Shown: piece by piece, positions 27,069-36,584 of the stretch | Numbering within the stretch: the first letter of the stretch is position 1 | Layout of the letters: each line of letters starts with the position of its first letter | Source: Pedobacter cryoconitis | GTDB taxonomy: Bacteria; Bacteroidota; Bacteroidia; Sphingobacteriales; Sphingobacteriaceae | DNA: 64,000 nucleotides | NCBI RefSeq assembly: GCF_003259615.1 | Contig: NZ_QLLR01000001.1 | Coordinates: 189,922 to 253,921, forward strand | Direction: 5' to 3' | Position numbers and translations under genes: made by a program | Notes under the pieces: generated by a model | What the model was told of the DNA's origin: nothing | Seen by the model: the letters and a program-made list of their open reading frames with translations, nothing else | Databases searched by the model: none

Positions 27069-27103
27069 CAGAAAGAATTGCCATAAATCGGCAATTCTTT
27101 CTG
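27069..27103 (+). terminator. Hairpin terminator of mntH
   Basis: A perfect 14-bp stem (27069-27082 with 27090-27103) and a 7-nt loop lie 15 bp before smpB. The T tract is weak. Confidence 0.65.
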
Positions 27104-27118
27104 ATATTAGCTGATTCT

Positions 27119-27568
27119 ATGGCGACTGACATTCAAATAAAAAATAAAAGAGCATACTTCGATTACCATGTTGTTGATAAATACAACGCCGGACTGGCTT
27201 TGCTTGGTACAGAAATAAAAGCAATCAGACAAGGTAAAGCCAATATGACCGATGCTTTCTGCATGTTCATTGGCAATGTACTTTATGTAAGAAATCTTCA
27301 TATCTCAGAATATAGCCACAGTTCTTTCCACCACCATGATATTAAACGTGACCGGATCTTACTGCTGCAAAAAAAGGAATTAAAAAAGCTGAAATTCAGA
27401 AGTGAAGAAAAAGGATATACCATTGTTCCGCTTCGCATTTTCACGAATGAAAGAGGCTTTGCAAAAATAGAAATTGCATTGGCACAAGGAAAGAAAGACT
27501 TTGATAAAAGGGACAGCATCAAAGACCGCGAATCTAAGCGTGAAATGGACCGGGCAATGAAAGGCTAA
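27119..27568 (+). CDS. smpB: SsrA-binding protein
   Basis: A 149-residue tmRNA-binding protein for trans-translation. It has the core NKRAYFDYHVVDKYNAGLAL, the GTEIKAIRQGK motif and the C-terminal basic tail (KKDFDKRDSIKDRESKRE). The tmRNA gene (ssrA) is not found here. It is convergent with pcm, with a 1-bp gap and no terminator between. Confidence 0.97.
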   Translation: MATDIQIKNKRAYFDYHVVDKYNAGLALLGTEIKAIRQGKANMTDAFCMFIGNVLYVRNLHISEYSHSSFHHHDIKRDRILLLQKKELKKLKFRSEEKGYTIVPLRIFTNERGFAKIEIALAQGKKDFDKRDSIKDRESKREMDRAMKG

Positions 27569-27569
27569 A

Positions 27570-28226
27570 TTACCAGGCCTGGTCCCCGACCAGCGGGACA
27601 AATCTGAAAGTGTCCAGTTCAAACTTTTCATAATCAGTTTCACTGACACGAATTACGGTCACCATAGTCTGTGAATGCTCATCACCTACCGGAATTACCA
27701 GCATCCCACCAATTTTTAGTTGTTTCAATAATATTTCAGGAACAAACGGCGCACCAGCAGTCACAATAATTTTGTGGTAAGGTGCATGTGCTGCAATTCC
27801 CATGGAACCATCACCAAAAAAGAAATTCGCACTATAGCCCATTCCCGGCAATACTTTCAGTGTGTGTTTGTAAATACTTTCCTGTCTTTCGATGGTAAAT
27901 ACTTCCGCCCCCAGCTCCATTAAAATACAAGTCTGATAACCAGAGCCAGTACCAATTTCCAGTACTTTATCTCCTTTACCGATATGCAGCAATTCACTTT
28001 GGTAAGCTACCGTGTAAGGCTGAGAAATAGTTTGTCCGTCACCAATCGGGAAAGCAATATCTTTATAAGCCTGGTTCCAGAAGGTTTCATCAAAGAAAAA
28101 ATGTCTGGGTACTTTGCCAATTGCACCCAATACCCGTTCATCTGTGATGCCTCTTGATTTAAGATGCTCCACCAATTTCTTCCTTGCTCCTCTTTCCCGG
28201 TAATTATCTACAAACTTATACGCCAT
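27570..28226 (-). CDS. pcm: Protein-L-isoaspartate O-methyltransferase
   Basis: A 218-residue SAM methyltransferase from the ATG at 28226 (start MAYKFVDNYRERG); the TTG further upstream is not needed. Characteristic motifs are GDGQTISQPYTVAYQSELL and VLEIGTGSGYQTCIL. It repairs isoaspartyl residues in damaged proteins by carboxyl methylation. Confidence 0.94.
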   Translation of the reverse strand: MAYKFVDNYRERGARKKLVEHLKSRGITDERVLGAIGKVPRHFFFDETFWNQAYKDIAFPIGDGQTISQPYTVAYQSELLHIGKGDKVLEIGTGSGYQTCILMELGAEVFTIERQESIYKHTLKVLPGMGYSANFFFGDGSMGIAAHAPYHKIIVTAGAPFVPEILLKQLKIGGMLVIPVGDEHSQTMVTVIRVSETDYEKFELDTFRFVPLVGDQAW

Positions 28227-28427
28227 TGATTTCAAAAATACTTCTTTGAAACCGATTTTTAAGGTTTTAATTGGATGAATTTAACCTCAAAGTTGTAAAG
28301 GCCAACAGATCAAATCTTAAACGATCAATAAGCCTGTTAATGAAAAGAATAAATCTTTCACTTATTCAAGATAAAAAGGCAATTTTTTTTCATCAAAAAC
28401 TGAAATATTACCTATAAATACAAATAA

Positions 28428-28448
28428 AAAAATGTGAGGCACATTTTT
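28428..28448. repeat. Short hairpin in the pcm/outer-membrane-protein divergent region
   Basis: AAAAATGTG (28428-28436) and CACATTTTT (28440-28448) with a 3-nt loop. It lies about 57 bp upstream of the outer-membrane gene. It could be an operator or a terminator for an unseen upstream transcript. Confidence 0.45.
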
Positions 28449-28504
28449 ACCTGTACTATAAAATAATATATATTTTTATATATCTAAATGAAAATTAACG
28501 CTTT

Positions 28505-29230
28505 ATGAAACAGGGATTGCTCTCACTTTTACTCGTTTCTCTTTTTTCCCTGAATGCCAGCTCGCAGCCTAACAGTACTTACAGCGTTGGCTTTAATGGA
28601 TTCAATTATTTGCAGCTGCCAAAAATAGCTGATCAGGACCCGCTAAAGTATATCACGTCCAAATTTAATGGCGGAATATTCAAAATCGATGACCGGCAGA
28701 TCAATTATCGTCTGAGCGGAAGATTTATCAATCAGTCAATAGACTTTAAAAGTGATTGTGCAAACTGTAACCTCGTGAATGGAAAAGTAACCGATTACGC
28801 TGTTAAACTGGGATTTGAGAAAAACCTGACCTATTCCAGCGTGCAGCCTTATTTTGCTTTCGATATTGGATACCGCTATAACCGTTTTAAAGGGATAAGG
28901 GATTTTATCGGCCTGCAGAGAACGAGTATACTCACAGATCAGATGGAAACTATAAAAAACGGTTTGACCATTGGCCCCACCCTTGGGCTCAGGATTAGTC
29001 CGGTTGAGCAGTTTTCTATTTTTGCGGAAGGCAGTCTTGAACTTTATCTTTCCCATTTACGCACACAAACTGTTGCACAAAATACTGCCGCTTCAAGCAC
29101 AGAAACCTCAGAGAATAAAAAAGAATTCCTTTTTAGCCCGGTAGCTTCCCTAATAAGGATCCACGTCAATCTGTATAATTACCCCTTTAAAGGCGTTTTC
29201 TCCATTAAAGTCTGCAATAGTCTGTTTTAA
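28505..29230 (+). CDS. Putative outer-membrane beta-barrel protein
   Basis: A 241-residue protein with a signal peptide (LLSLLLVSLFSLNASSQ). The mature part has alternating beta-strand features (VQPYFAFDIGYRYNRF, PTLGLRISPVEQFSIFAEGSLELYL). The C-terminal 27 residues run over the 3' end of priA by 81 bp in antisense, and the natural barrel end may be nearer VNLYNYPF, before KGVFSIKVCN. The function is unknown. Confidence 0.62.
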   Translation: MKQGLLSLLLVSLFSLNASSQPNSTYSVGFNGFNYLQLPKIADQDPLKYITSKFNGGIFKIDDRQINYRLSGRFINQSIDFKSDCANCNLVNGKVTDYAVKLGFEKNLTYSSVQPYFAFDIGYRYNRFKGIRDFIGLQRTSILTDQMETIKNGLTIGPTLGLRISPVEQFSIFAEGSLELYLSHLRTQTVAQNTAASSTETSENKKEFLFSPVASLIRIHVNLYNYPFKGVFSIKVCNSLF

Positions 29231-31630
29231 GGCAGCCTTAACTTTGTGAATGGCAGTTGACTTATCTGTTTTAATGATCAGTTGTTTGATATAATAACTT
29301 CTGATCCTGGAAACCAAAGGCTGTTCAGGCCCCAGCACGCGCGTTCCGAGTTGTGCCCTTAACATCGTGGCAAAACGTGCCGCTGCTGCGTTGAGTAAAT
29401 TTGAATCCTTATGTTTCACATTGATAAAAATCAGCCTGGTAAAAGGTGGATAATGAAACTGTCTGCGTTCAGCAATTTCATCATTAAACATTTCCAGGTA
29501 ATTGTTATCCACTACCTGTTTGATGATCCGGTGGTCTGCATCATAAGCCTGGATACATACCTTCCCTTGCTTGTCTCTTCTGCCTGCGCGGCCTGCAACC
29601 TGTGCCAGCAACTGAAAACTGCGCTCAAAAGCTCTGAAATCAGGGTAATTCAATAAAGTATCTGCATTGATCACTCCGATCAGGGTTACATTATCAAAAT
29701 CCAGACCTTTGGCCACCATTTGTGTACCGATCAGAATATCGGTTTTCTTTTCCTGGAAATCACCAATAATCTTCTGAAGACTGTTTTTTGTTCTGGTACT
29801 GTCTACATCAAGCCTGGCAATTTTTACTTCCGGAAAAATGAGACTTAACTCCTCCTCTATTCTTTCAGTTCCAAATCCTTTCTGTTCGATATGCACAGAA
29901 CCACAGGCAGGACAAATGTTCATGCTGCTTTCGTGGTAGCCGCAATAATGACAATGCAGTTTACCACTGCTTTTATGGAAAGTAAGGCTCACATCACAGT
30001 TCACACATTTAGGTGCGAAACCGCATGTTTTACAAATCAGTATAGTCGCGTAACCCCTGCGGTTCTGAAAAAGAATTACTTGTTCTTTTCTTTCCAGCGT
30101 TGCGGTGATGTCATCAATTAATACACTGGAGAAATAAGAAACCATTTTCTTCTTCTTGGTTTCTTCAGCAATCCCCACCACTTCCTGAATAGGGAGTTCT
30201 ACCCCTCCAAAGCGTTCATTCAGGGTAACCAGACCATATTTTTGATGAAGCGCATTGTAATAGCTTTCTATCGATGGCGTGGCCGAGCCCAGTATGATTT
30301 TTGACTGATGCAAATGTGCCAGGTAAACAGCAGCATCCCTGGCCTGGTATCTTGGGGCAGGTTCATTTTGCTTGTACGATGACTCATGTTCTTCATCGAC
30401 TACAACCAATTTTAAATTTTTGAAGGGTAAAAACACAGCAGAACGTGCGCCAAGAACGATTTTATATTTGCCGTTCATCACACTTTTCCAGATTTCCACC
30501 CTTTCGTTGTCATTGAACTTGGAATGGTATACCCCGATTGCATCACCAAAATAGCGTTTGATCCGTTCTACAATCTGTGTGGTTAATGCAATTTCAGGCA
30601 AAAGGAACAAAACCTGTCCGCCTTTTTCTATCGCCTGCTCAATCAATTTAATATAGACCTGAGTTTTACCGGAAGCGGTTATCCCATGTAATAAAACAAC
30701 ATCTTTTGTCTGAAACTCTGTTTCTATTTTTTCCAGCGCTGTATTTTGTGCCGGGCTGAGTTTAAAGTTAAGGATCATATCATCAGACTCATCGTTCAGC
30801 CGGCTTACTACTTTCTTCTGGAGGAAAAAGATTTCTTTATCCATTAAAGCTTTCAGCGCTGCTTGTCCGCAACCGCTGTCTTCCAGTAATTGCTGCCTGG
30901 ATATTTCAATTCCCGATTTGGAAAGTTTAATATACATCAGTAAAGCATCCAGCTGTTTTGGCGCACGTTCCAGCACTTCGAACAGTTGCCTGAAATTCCC
31001 TTCTTCATTATAAAAAGGATTCAGGGTGATATATGATTTTAATAAAGGCTTATATTTTTCAACGACCTCTTCTGCAATATGAACCACTTCTTTATCTAAA
31101 AGAGCGCGGATCAGCGGAAATACAGTTTTCTGTCCCAGTAATTTAGAAATCTGATCTACGGTCAGGCGTTTTTGCTTTTCCAGTGCAGTAACCAGTATAT
31201 TCTCTTTGTCGGTTAATTCAAGCTCTTCTAAAGACACATCATCCCGAAGGATAATGATTGTCTCACTCGCCAGTTTTAATCCCGCCGGAAGCGCCGCAGA
31301 CATCACATCCCCTTCATTACACAGGTAGTAGGCAGTCATCCAGTCCCAGAACTGAAATTGCAGCGGGTTTACCACAGGGTGTTCATCAATCACATCGATA
31401 ATATATTTGGCCTGGTATAATGCCGGGGCTGTCTGACTGATACTTTTAATCAGTGCGGTATAGATTTTATTTTTCCCAAACTGCACGATTACCCTTTTAC
31501 CAATGGCAGTATGTTCGTTTAATTCAAACGGGACACGATAGATATAGTTTTTTGAAAGAGAAAGCGGTAAAATTACTTCTATAAATAAGGTATCTCTTTC
31601 TGAAAAATCAATATCATTTAATTCCTGCAT
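29150..31630 (-). CDS. priA: Primosomal replication restart helicase
   Basis: An 826-residue superfamily 2 helicase. The Walker A loop GITASGKT is near residue 315 and the Walker B DEEH near 411. A four-Cys-pair zinc region (CKTCGFAPKCVNCD, CHYCG, CPACGS) lies near 530-580. It loads the replisome at stalled forks. It starts directly after the stop of the DUF423 gene. Its 3' end overlaps the outer-membrane protein gene on the other strand. Confidence 0.96.
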   Translation of the reverse strand: MQELNDIDFSERDTLFIEVILPLSLSKNYIYRVPFELNEHTAIGKRVIVQFGKNKIYTALIKSISQTAPALYQAKYIIDVIDEHPVVNPLQFQFWDWMTAYYLCNEGDVMSAALPAGLKLASETIIILRDDVSLEELELTDKENILVTALEKQKRLTVDQISKLLGQKTVFPLIRALLDKEVVHIAEEVVEKYKPLLKSYITLNPFYNEEGNFRQLFEVLERAPKQLDALLMYIKLSKSGIEISRQQLLEDSGCGQAALKALMDKEIFFLQKKVVSRLNDESDDMILNFKLSPAQNTALEKIETEFQTKDVVLLHGITASGKTQVYIKLIEQAIEKGGQVLFLLPEIALTTQIVERIKRYFGDAIGVYHSKFNDNERVEIWKSVMNGKYKIVLGARSAVFLPFKNLKLVVVDEEHESSYKQNEPAPRYQARDAAVYLAHLHQSKIILGSATPSIESYYNALHQKYGLVTLNERFGGVELPIQEVVGIAEETKKKKMVSYFSSVLIDDITATLERKEQVILFQNRRGYATILICKTCGFAPKCVNCDVSLTFHKSSGKLHCHYCGYHESSMNICPACGSVHIEQKGFGTERIEEELSLIFPEVKIARLDVDSTRTKNSLQKIIGDFQEKKTDILIGTQMVAKGLDFDNVTLIGVINADTLLNYPDFRAFERSFQLLAQVAGRAGRRDKQGKVCIQAYDADHRIIKQVVDNNYLEMFNDEIAERRQFHYPPFTRLIFINVKHKDSNLLNAAAARFATMLRAQLGTRVLGPEQPLVSRIRSYYIKQLIIKTDKSTAIHKVKAALKQTIADFNGENAFKGVIIQIDVDPY

Positions 31631-32017
31631 TTATCTGTTTTTTAAAGCGGCAAAGAATAGAAAGATCCAGCCGGTAATTAATAATAATCCTCCCAATGGA
31701 GTGATCGGGCCTACAATATTTACCCAGCTTAACTGTAATACTTCGCGGGTAGCCAGCAGGTAAAGTGAGCCCGAAAAGAAGATAATCCCTATTGTGAAGC
31801 AGTAATAGGCGAAATCAACCAGCTTATTCCTGAACCTGGCGAAGGTGGATAGAAAAAGCAAAGCAAAAGTATGATAGAACTGATATTCCACTCCCTTGCT
31901 CCAGATGGCCAGCTGATCTGGCGCAACCACATTTTTCAGTCCATGCGCACCAAATGCACCCAGTATTACCGCTACTGCTCCAAAGAAAGATGCAGTCAAA
32001 ATTATTTTCCTATTCAT
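31631..32017 (-). CDS. DUF423 membrane protein
   Basis: A 128-residue protein with about four membrane helices (starting LTASFFGAVAVILGAFGAHGL). The GAFGAHGLK motif is the hallmark of DUF423 (YgdD-like) proteins. The molecular function is not known. It is transcribed toward priA and its stop is immediately followed by the priA start. Confidence 0.88.
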   Translation of the reverse strand: MNRKIILTASFFGAVAVILGAFGAHGLKNVVAPDQLAIWSKGVEYQFYHTFALLFLSTFARFRNKLVDFAYYCFTIGIIFFSGSLYLLATREVLQLSWVNIVGPITPLGGLLLITGWIFLFFAALKNR

Positions 32018-32589
32018 TCAATTCGTCTTAATTCCAGCCCGGTAAAATTACACAACCTAAATTCATTTTTGTTAATTCTATTTGCAAATTATTTAATTAA
32101 GCCACTTATAGGTGCTTAAATGATGGATTTACCGGCAAAGAAAAAACCGCCCCATTCCCCAAGATAAACAGCAATTTACCCTAAAAAACAGGGGCTTTAT
32201 CCGGTTTATAAAAAATGACTTTCAAAAGTTAATGACAAAGACAATCCGTATAAGACAAAAACGTGGCCTTGACGTATAAAACAGGTGTTGACAAGGGGTT
32301 GAATAGTGCCTTGAAATGACCTTGGAATGAGGTTGGAATGACGTTGGAATGACCTTGCAATGACCACAGTCATTCCAAGGTCATTCCAACGTCGCTTTAA
32401 TGTCCTTTCAAGGCACTATTCAACTAAAAGACAACCAGCATTCAATCAGATCCGCTGCCAGTTCAGACAAGAACTCATCAGAATCAGCAAATTCTTCTCT
32501 CCTATCCTGTAAAACATCGGAAGAAAGCCCGTTTTAACAATAAAATATCACCTAATGCCCAACAATTACCTTAAATTTGTTAGACGCAA
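32018..32589. other. 572-bp divergent intergenic region
   Basis: The region between the DUF423 gene and a hypothetical protein gene. It is occupied mainly by the 127-bp 11-bp-unit repeat array (32298-32424). A -7-like TAAATTTG (32572-32579) lies 10 bp before the start at 32590. The stretch at 32040-32290 shows no gene or clear RNA. Confidence 0.7.
32298..32424. repeat. Array of 11-bp units arranged as a long inverted repeat
   Basis: Eleven 11-bp units in exact register. The outer left unit is GTTGAATAGTG (32298-32308). Five direct units follow (32309-32363), based on CCTTGGAATGA with variants GGTT..., CGTT... and CCTTGCAATGA. A 6-bp centre (32364-32369) precedes four inverted units (32370-32413; TCATTCCAAGG, TCATTCCAACG, then two degenerate). 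The outer right unit is CACTATTCAAC (32414-32424), the exact complement of the left one. The left half has one unit more. The period of 11 bp places each unit on one face of the helix. Confidence 0.9.
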
Positions 32590-34170
32590 ATGAAAAAGAT
32601 ATACTTCACCCTCTTTACTTTATTCGCAGCCATTGTGGGTATGGCCTACTTATATTTTTCTAAACTGAACAAGGAAACCTCTTATAAAGAAACCAGTTTG
32701 TATGCGGCAACAGCAAACTCTGGTCTGGTCTTCTGTATTCAAAACGATAAAAGCATATTCGATATATTGAAAGGACAGGACTTCTTTGAGAAACTGCTGG
32801 GGCAGGAGAAATTCAATCAGCTCAGTTTACTGAAGAATACACTCGCCAGTAATCCTGCGGCCAATGGCATGGTGGGCAACAAGAATATATTCATCAGTTT
32901 CTCTGCCGGAAAAAATAAAGAGATTGATTACCTGATCAGCACCCAGTTAAATGATGAACTGGACAAGCCAAAACTTTACAGTGCGCTGCAGTCCAATGGG
33001 GCTAAAGTGACTACTGATAGTGGAATGATGAAGGTTATATTAAATGATAGTGCGACATTTTACCTGAATATCGAGAAGAATCTGATCTTGCTTTCCAACA
33101 GTTCTGCACCTGTAAAAGCAGCAACCAAAGCGGTTTCAAATGAGGAAAACAATCAGTTTGTAGCCTATATAAAAGCCAGCAATAAGTTCAAAAGGAACAG
33201 TCTGGGGAACTTATATATCGATTTCAATAAAATACCTGCTTTGTTAAAAGCAATGCTGCCAGGCAATTTAAATGGCAATCTGTCTGTACTTAATCAGCAG
33301 AATTCATTTGCTGCTTTGAATTATAACTTCAGTAAAGAGCGGCTATTTTTTAATGGAAGTTCAGCAATCAATGATCAGAAAAACTATCTGAACCTTTTTG
33401 CAACATTAGCTCCGCAAAAGAATGACATTGATAACCTGTTGCCGGAAAACACAGCCAATTTTAAATTATATGCACTGGCTGATTATAAAAGCTGGAGAAA
33501 AGGACTGGACAATTGGTTTTTAGTTAACAAGGAGGCTCAAAAAATCAAAAACACGATCAGAAGTTTTAACAATGAATATCATTTAGATGCAGAAAAAATA
33601 TTACCGGTATATTTTCAGAATCAGCTGCTATATTTTCAGCTGAAGTCATCCGAAAATATAGCAGCGATCAATCTGACCAATGGCGACAAAGTGAAACAGC
33701 TGTTATTGGATATGAGCGATGATTACAGTACAGAGATTAAAAGATTCAAAAAATCAGGGCTTTTATATTGTTATTTCGGGGAGCCTTTCAGACCGTTCAG
33801 CAGACCATATTATGCTATAATTGATAATTACATGGTCTTCTCCAATCAACCATCCGCTTTACAGTCTGTTTTAAATGATTATCACCAGAATAAGTTACTG
33901 ATCAATACGCCTGATTATATCAATGTATACAGTCAGTTATCAAAAACATCCAATGTTACTTATTATGTGAACCGTAAAAACTCCGGGGATCTGGTTAGAA
34001 GAGCTATCTATATGCCGTATTATAATCATATGATCAAAAAACAGGGATTAGAAACATTCACTTCTATGATTTATCAGCTAAATGGCGATAAAGGAGCTTT
34101 TCAAACTAATCTGCTGTTGAATACGCTACCAGAGGTTGTAACCGATACCCTTCAAAATTTAACAAACTAA
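32590..34170 (+). CDS. Hypothetical membrane-anchored protein
   Basis: A 526-residue protein with a single N-terminal hydrophobic segment (YFTLFTLFAAIVGMAYLYF) and a large exported domain. That domain has repeated SNSSAPVKAAT-like and mixed alpha/beta stretches, including YIKASNKFKRNSLGNLYIDF, KLYALADYKSWRKG and TYYVNRKNSGDL. It resembles uncharacterised Bacteroidota envelope proteins of the DUF3352-like kind, but I cannot assign a domain. It is followed 51 bp later by the DUF5723 gene, so the two may act together at the envelope. Confidence 0.7.
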   Translation: MKKIYFTLFTLFAAIVGMAYLYFSKLNKETSYKETSLYAATANSGLVFCIQNDKSIFDILKGQDFFEKLLGQEKFNQLSLLKNTLASNPAANGMVGNKNIFISFSAGKNKEIDYLISTQLNDELDKPKLYSALQSNGAKVTTDSGMMKVILNDSATFYLNIEKNLILLSNSSAPVKAATKAVSNEENNQFVAYIKASNKFKRNSLGNLYIDFNKIPALLKAMLPGNLNGNLSVLNQQNSFAALNYNFSKERLFFNGSSAINDQKNYLNLFATLAPQKNDIDNLLPENTANFKLYALADYKSWRKGLDNWFLVNKEAQKIKNTIRSFNNEYHLDAEKILPVYFQNQLLYFQLKSSENIAAINLTNGDKVKQLLLDMSDDYSTEIKRFKKSGLLYCYFGEPFRPFSRPYYAIIDNYMVFSNQPSALQSVLNDYHQNKLLINTPDYINVYSQLSKTSNVTYYVNRKNSGDLVRRAIYMPYYNHMIKKQGLETFTSMIYQLNGDKGAFQTNLLLNTLPEVVTDTLQNLTN

Positions 34171-34221
34171 TATTTAGAATCTATATTTTAAATTCTCATA
34201 TTTAAACATCGTTTTCAACTT

Positions 34222-35622
34222 ATGGCAAAAAGATACCTTATACTGAGCCTTTTTCTAATCCTGTCTACACAAATTAAGGCGCAACAATACGGGCTATTTA
34301 ATACCAAAACATTATTTGATGCTTTTGAAAATCCGGCTCAGAAAGCTTTTGTCCTTGATTCTTCCCGTCAGTATGCTTCTAATTTCCTGCTGCCCTATTT
34401 CGGTTTAAATGCAGCCAATAAGGGGGCTTCTAATTTTAGCCTGAGAGGTTTGATTAATGATGGTAAATATAACACTACGGGCATTCCGGTAGACATTGGA
34501 AGAAATCAGGCCTATCAAACCTCCAACATCTATTTATTCACTTTCAGGATTTTCAAATCTTATAAAGATCACCAGGAATTAGGGTTTTCATGGCAGATGA
34601 GATCAGATGCTTTTGCAGATTATACGAATGCAACACTGGTTGCTTTTGATGATTTCAATAAATTTAAGGACAATATAACTTCTCCTTTCAACGGCAATGG
34701 TTACGGTCAATCTTACCACCAGTTCAGTATGAACTACAGAGAGAACGTGAGTAAACAACTTGCTTTTGGTGTAAAACTGAGTTTGTTAAGCGGAATAACT
34801 TATAATAAAATAGATATTACCAGCTCTGATGTACAATTCAACCCTGAGCAAAGACGACTTACCGTCAACGTAGGCGGAACCTATCAATCAAATTTTCTCC
34901 GTGCAAAAGAACTGAATACAAATACATTAATTCCTGATTTCAAAAATCCAGGACTCTCCATGGGCTTTGGTACGACCTATACTTCTAAAACAGGTTTCTT
35001 TTTAATGGGAAGTGTGAAAGACCTTGGCTTTATCAGATGGAATAAAAATTCGCATTCGATTATTGCTCCTGAAGAAGACGACATCATTGTTAATGAGCGT
35101 GATGATAAAAACACCTTACAAAGAAAATTAGAAGACCACTTTATTGCTAACGATCAGCGAAAAGGTTTCTACACTGCAACCAACGCCAAACTGGATTTAC
35201 TGGTTTCCAAAAGGTTCGACTTCTATACGCCAAACTTCATCGTCTCCAAAAATATCTGGAACAAAGGCGGAGACATCGCTTTAGTCAACAACTTTGCCTA
35301 CAATGAGTTCTCAGTCAGCCTTTCCCCTATCTATAACTTAAACGGTTTCATGATGTTAGGCACACAAGCCAAATATCAAACCCCGAACTTCGAGTTTTTC
35401 TTAGGGAGTGATAACGTCTTAAAATCAGCTGCTTATAATCAGCAGGCAAGTATTACAAATAACAGTTATGCCGGAGCCTCAGTTTATATGGGGGTCGGTA
35501 TTAAATTCGGCTATACCGTAGAACATCCTCAAAACAGCAGTTATATGCCGGGAGTTGGTGATGATCCGGATAAGAAAGGGTTCTTTGCTAAATTATTCGG
35601 GGTATTTAAAAAGAAAAAGTAA
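34222..35622 (+). CDS. DUF5723 family outer-membrane beta-barrel protein
   Basis: A 466-residue protein with a signal peptide ending near IKAQQYG, then the DUF5723-type start GLFNTKTLFDAFENPAQ. The remainder is a beta-rich, OmpA/PorP-like barrel with many alternating aromatic strands (LGFSWQMRSDAF, YTSKTGFFLMGSVKDLGF), ending in a Lys-rich tail. The molecular role is unknown. It is convergent with tsaB, with the two stop codons adjacent. Confidence 0.8.
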   Translation: MAKRYLILSLFLILSTQIKAQQYGLFNTKTLFDAFENPAQKAFVLDSSRQYASNFLLPYFGLNAANKGASNFSLRGLINDGKYNTTGIPVDIGRNQAYQTSNIYLFTFRIFKSYKDHQELGFSWQMRSDAFADYTNATLVAFDDFNKFKDNITSPFNGNGYGQSYHQFSMNYRENVSKQLAFGVKLSLLSGITYNKIDITSSDVQFNPEQRRLTVNVGGTYQSNFLRAKELNTNTLIPDFKNPGLSMGFGTTYTSKTGFFLMGSVKDLGFIRWNKNSHSIIAPEEDDIIVNERDDKNTLQRKLEDHFIANDQRKGFYTATNAKLDLLVSKRFDFYTPNFIVSKNIWNKGGDIALVNNFAYNEFSVSLSPIYNLNGFMMLGTQAKYQTPNFEFFLGSDNVLKSAAYNQQASITNNSYAGASVYMGVGIKFGYTVEHPQNSSYMPGVGDDPDKKGFFAKLFGVFKKKK

Positions 35623-36309
35623 TTAAACTTTCTTTTTAGGCTGCGTTACTACGAAATCTTTCAGATAGTAAGGTTCAAAATAAGCTACATCCTCAAAATT
35701 ACCGGCTGTAAAAGCACTGTATGCCAATTGGCTCATGTTTGCCGCAGAATTAAAATTGAGGTCAGAGAAAGCCGCATTCGCAGAAATAATAGAAGTATTA
35801 CATTTCATTGCACCATCTCCTATAAAAGTGATCTGATGCGCATTTAATTGTTCCTGGTATGAAGTCCCGTCAATAATCTTTGCTTCCACTGGCAGTACTT
35901 CATTTAGCTGGTTATCATATAATCCGGTAAAAACTTCCATTCTTCTGGCATCAATCATCGGGCAAACCAAACCTGTATAGGTATCTGCAGTTTTCAAAAA
36001 TCCCTGCGCCATCATTCTCAGCGTTTCAATTCCGATCAGTGGTTTATCCAAAGCAAAACAAAGTCCTTTAGCGGTTGATACCCCAATTCTTAACCCGGTA
36101 TAAGAACCTGGCCCTTTACTCACAGCAACTGCATCCAGATCTGCATAAGTTAATCCAGCTGTTGCCATTACTTCCTGGATAAACAAAGTCAGGCTTCCTG
36201 CGTGAATATTCTGTGCAGCAAGTTCTTTTAACGCGATCGTCTCTCCGTTGACAGATAATGCTGCGGAGCATACCTGTGTAGCTGTTTCTAGTTGAAGTAT
36301 GGTAACCAT
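35623..36309 (-). CDS. tsaB: tRNA threonylcarbamoyladenosine biosynthesis protein TsaB
   Basis: A 228-residue ASKHA-fold protein with the signature AVSKGPGSYTGLRIGVSTAKG and the start ILQLETATQVCSAAL. It is the non-catalytic partner of TsaD in t6A formation at position 37 of tRNAs. It is last in a possible rpmH-rnpA-yidD-tsaB string, with 44 bp after yidD. Confidence 0.94.
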   Translation of the reverse strand: MVTILQLETATQVCSAALSVNGETIALKELAAQNIHAGSLTLFIQEVMATAGLTYADLDAVAVSKGPGSYTGLRIGVSTAKGLCFALDKPLIGIETLRMMAQGFLKTADTYTGLVCPMIDARRMEVFTGLYDNQLNEVLPVEAKIIDGTSYQEQLNAHQITFIGDGAMKCNTSIISANAAFSDLNFNSAANMSQLAYSAFTAGNFEDVAYFEPYYLKDFVVTQPKKKV

Positions 36310-36353
36310 TAAGGCAAATATAATAGATTTAAAATTCAGACAAGCCGGAAAAA

Positions 36354-36584
36354 TTAAGGAACAGGATCATGTCCGTGTTTTCCCCAGGGATGACAGCGTC
36401 CGATGCGTTTAAGCGTTAGCCAGCCACCTTTAAAGGGGCCGTATTTTGTAATGGCCTCTACTCCGTATTGAGAGCAGGTGGGCGTAAAACGACAGCTTGC
36501 ACCCAGCAAAGGAGACAGGAACAACTGATAAAACTTAATCAGTGCCAAAAAGAACCAGCCAATGATTTGCTTAATTAGTTTCAT
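36354..36584 (-). CDS. yidD: Membrane protein insertion efficiency factor YidD
   Basis: A 76-residue protein from the ATG at 36584 (MKLIKQIIGWFFLALIKFYQ); the frame reads further upstream but into rnpA. The family motif LLGASCRFTPTCSQYGVEAI with three Cys is complete. Its start overlaps the end of rnpA by 14 bp. It helps insert membrane proteins with YidC/OxaA. The conserved order rpmH-rnpA-yidD supports the call. Confidence 0.95.
   Translation of the reverse strand: MKLIKQIIGWFFLALIKFYQLFLSPLLGASCRFTPTCSQYGVEAITKYGPFKGGWLTLKRIGRCHPWGKHGHDPVP

Noticed and set aside
28236..28504. tRNA or small RNA gene in the pcm upstream gap
   Set aside because: No cloverleaf or conserved tRNA arm sequence was seen; only a short hairpin and A+T-rich repeats are present.
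32298..32424. CRISPR array
   Set aside because: The 11-bp units are contiguous and have no spacers; half of them are inverted, and no cas gene is present.
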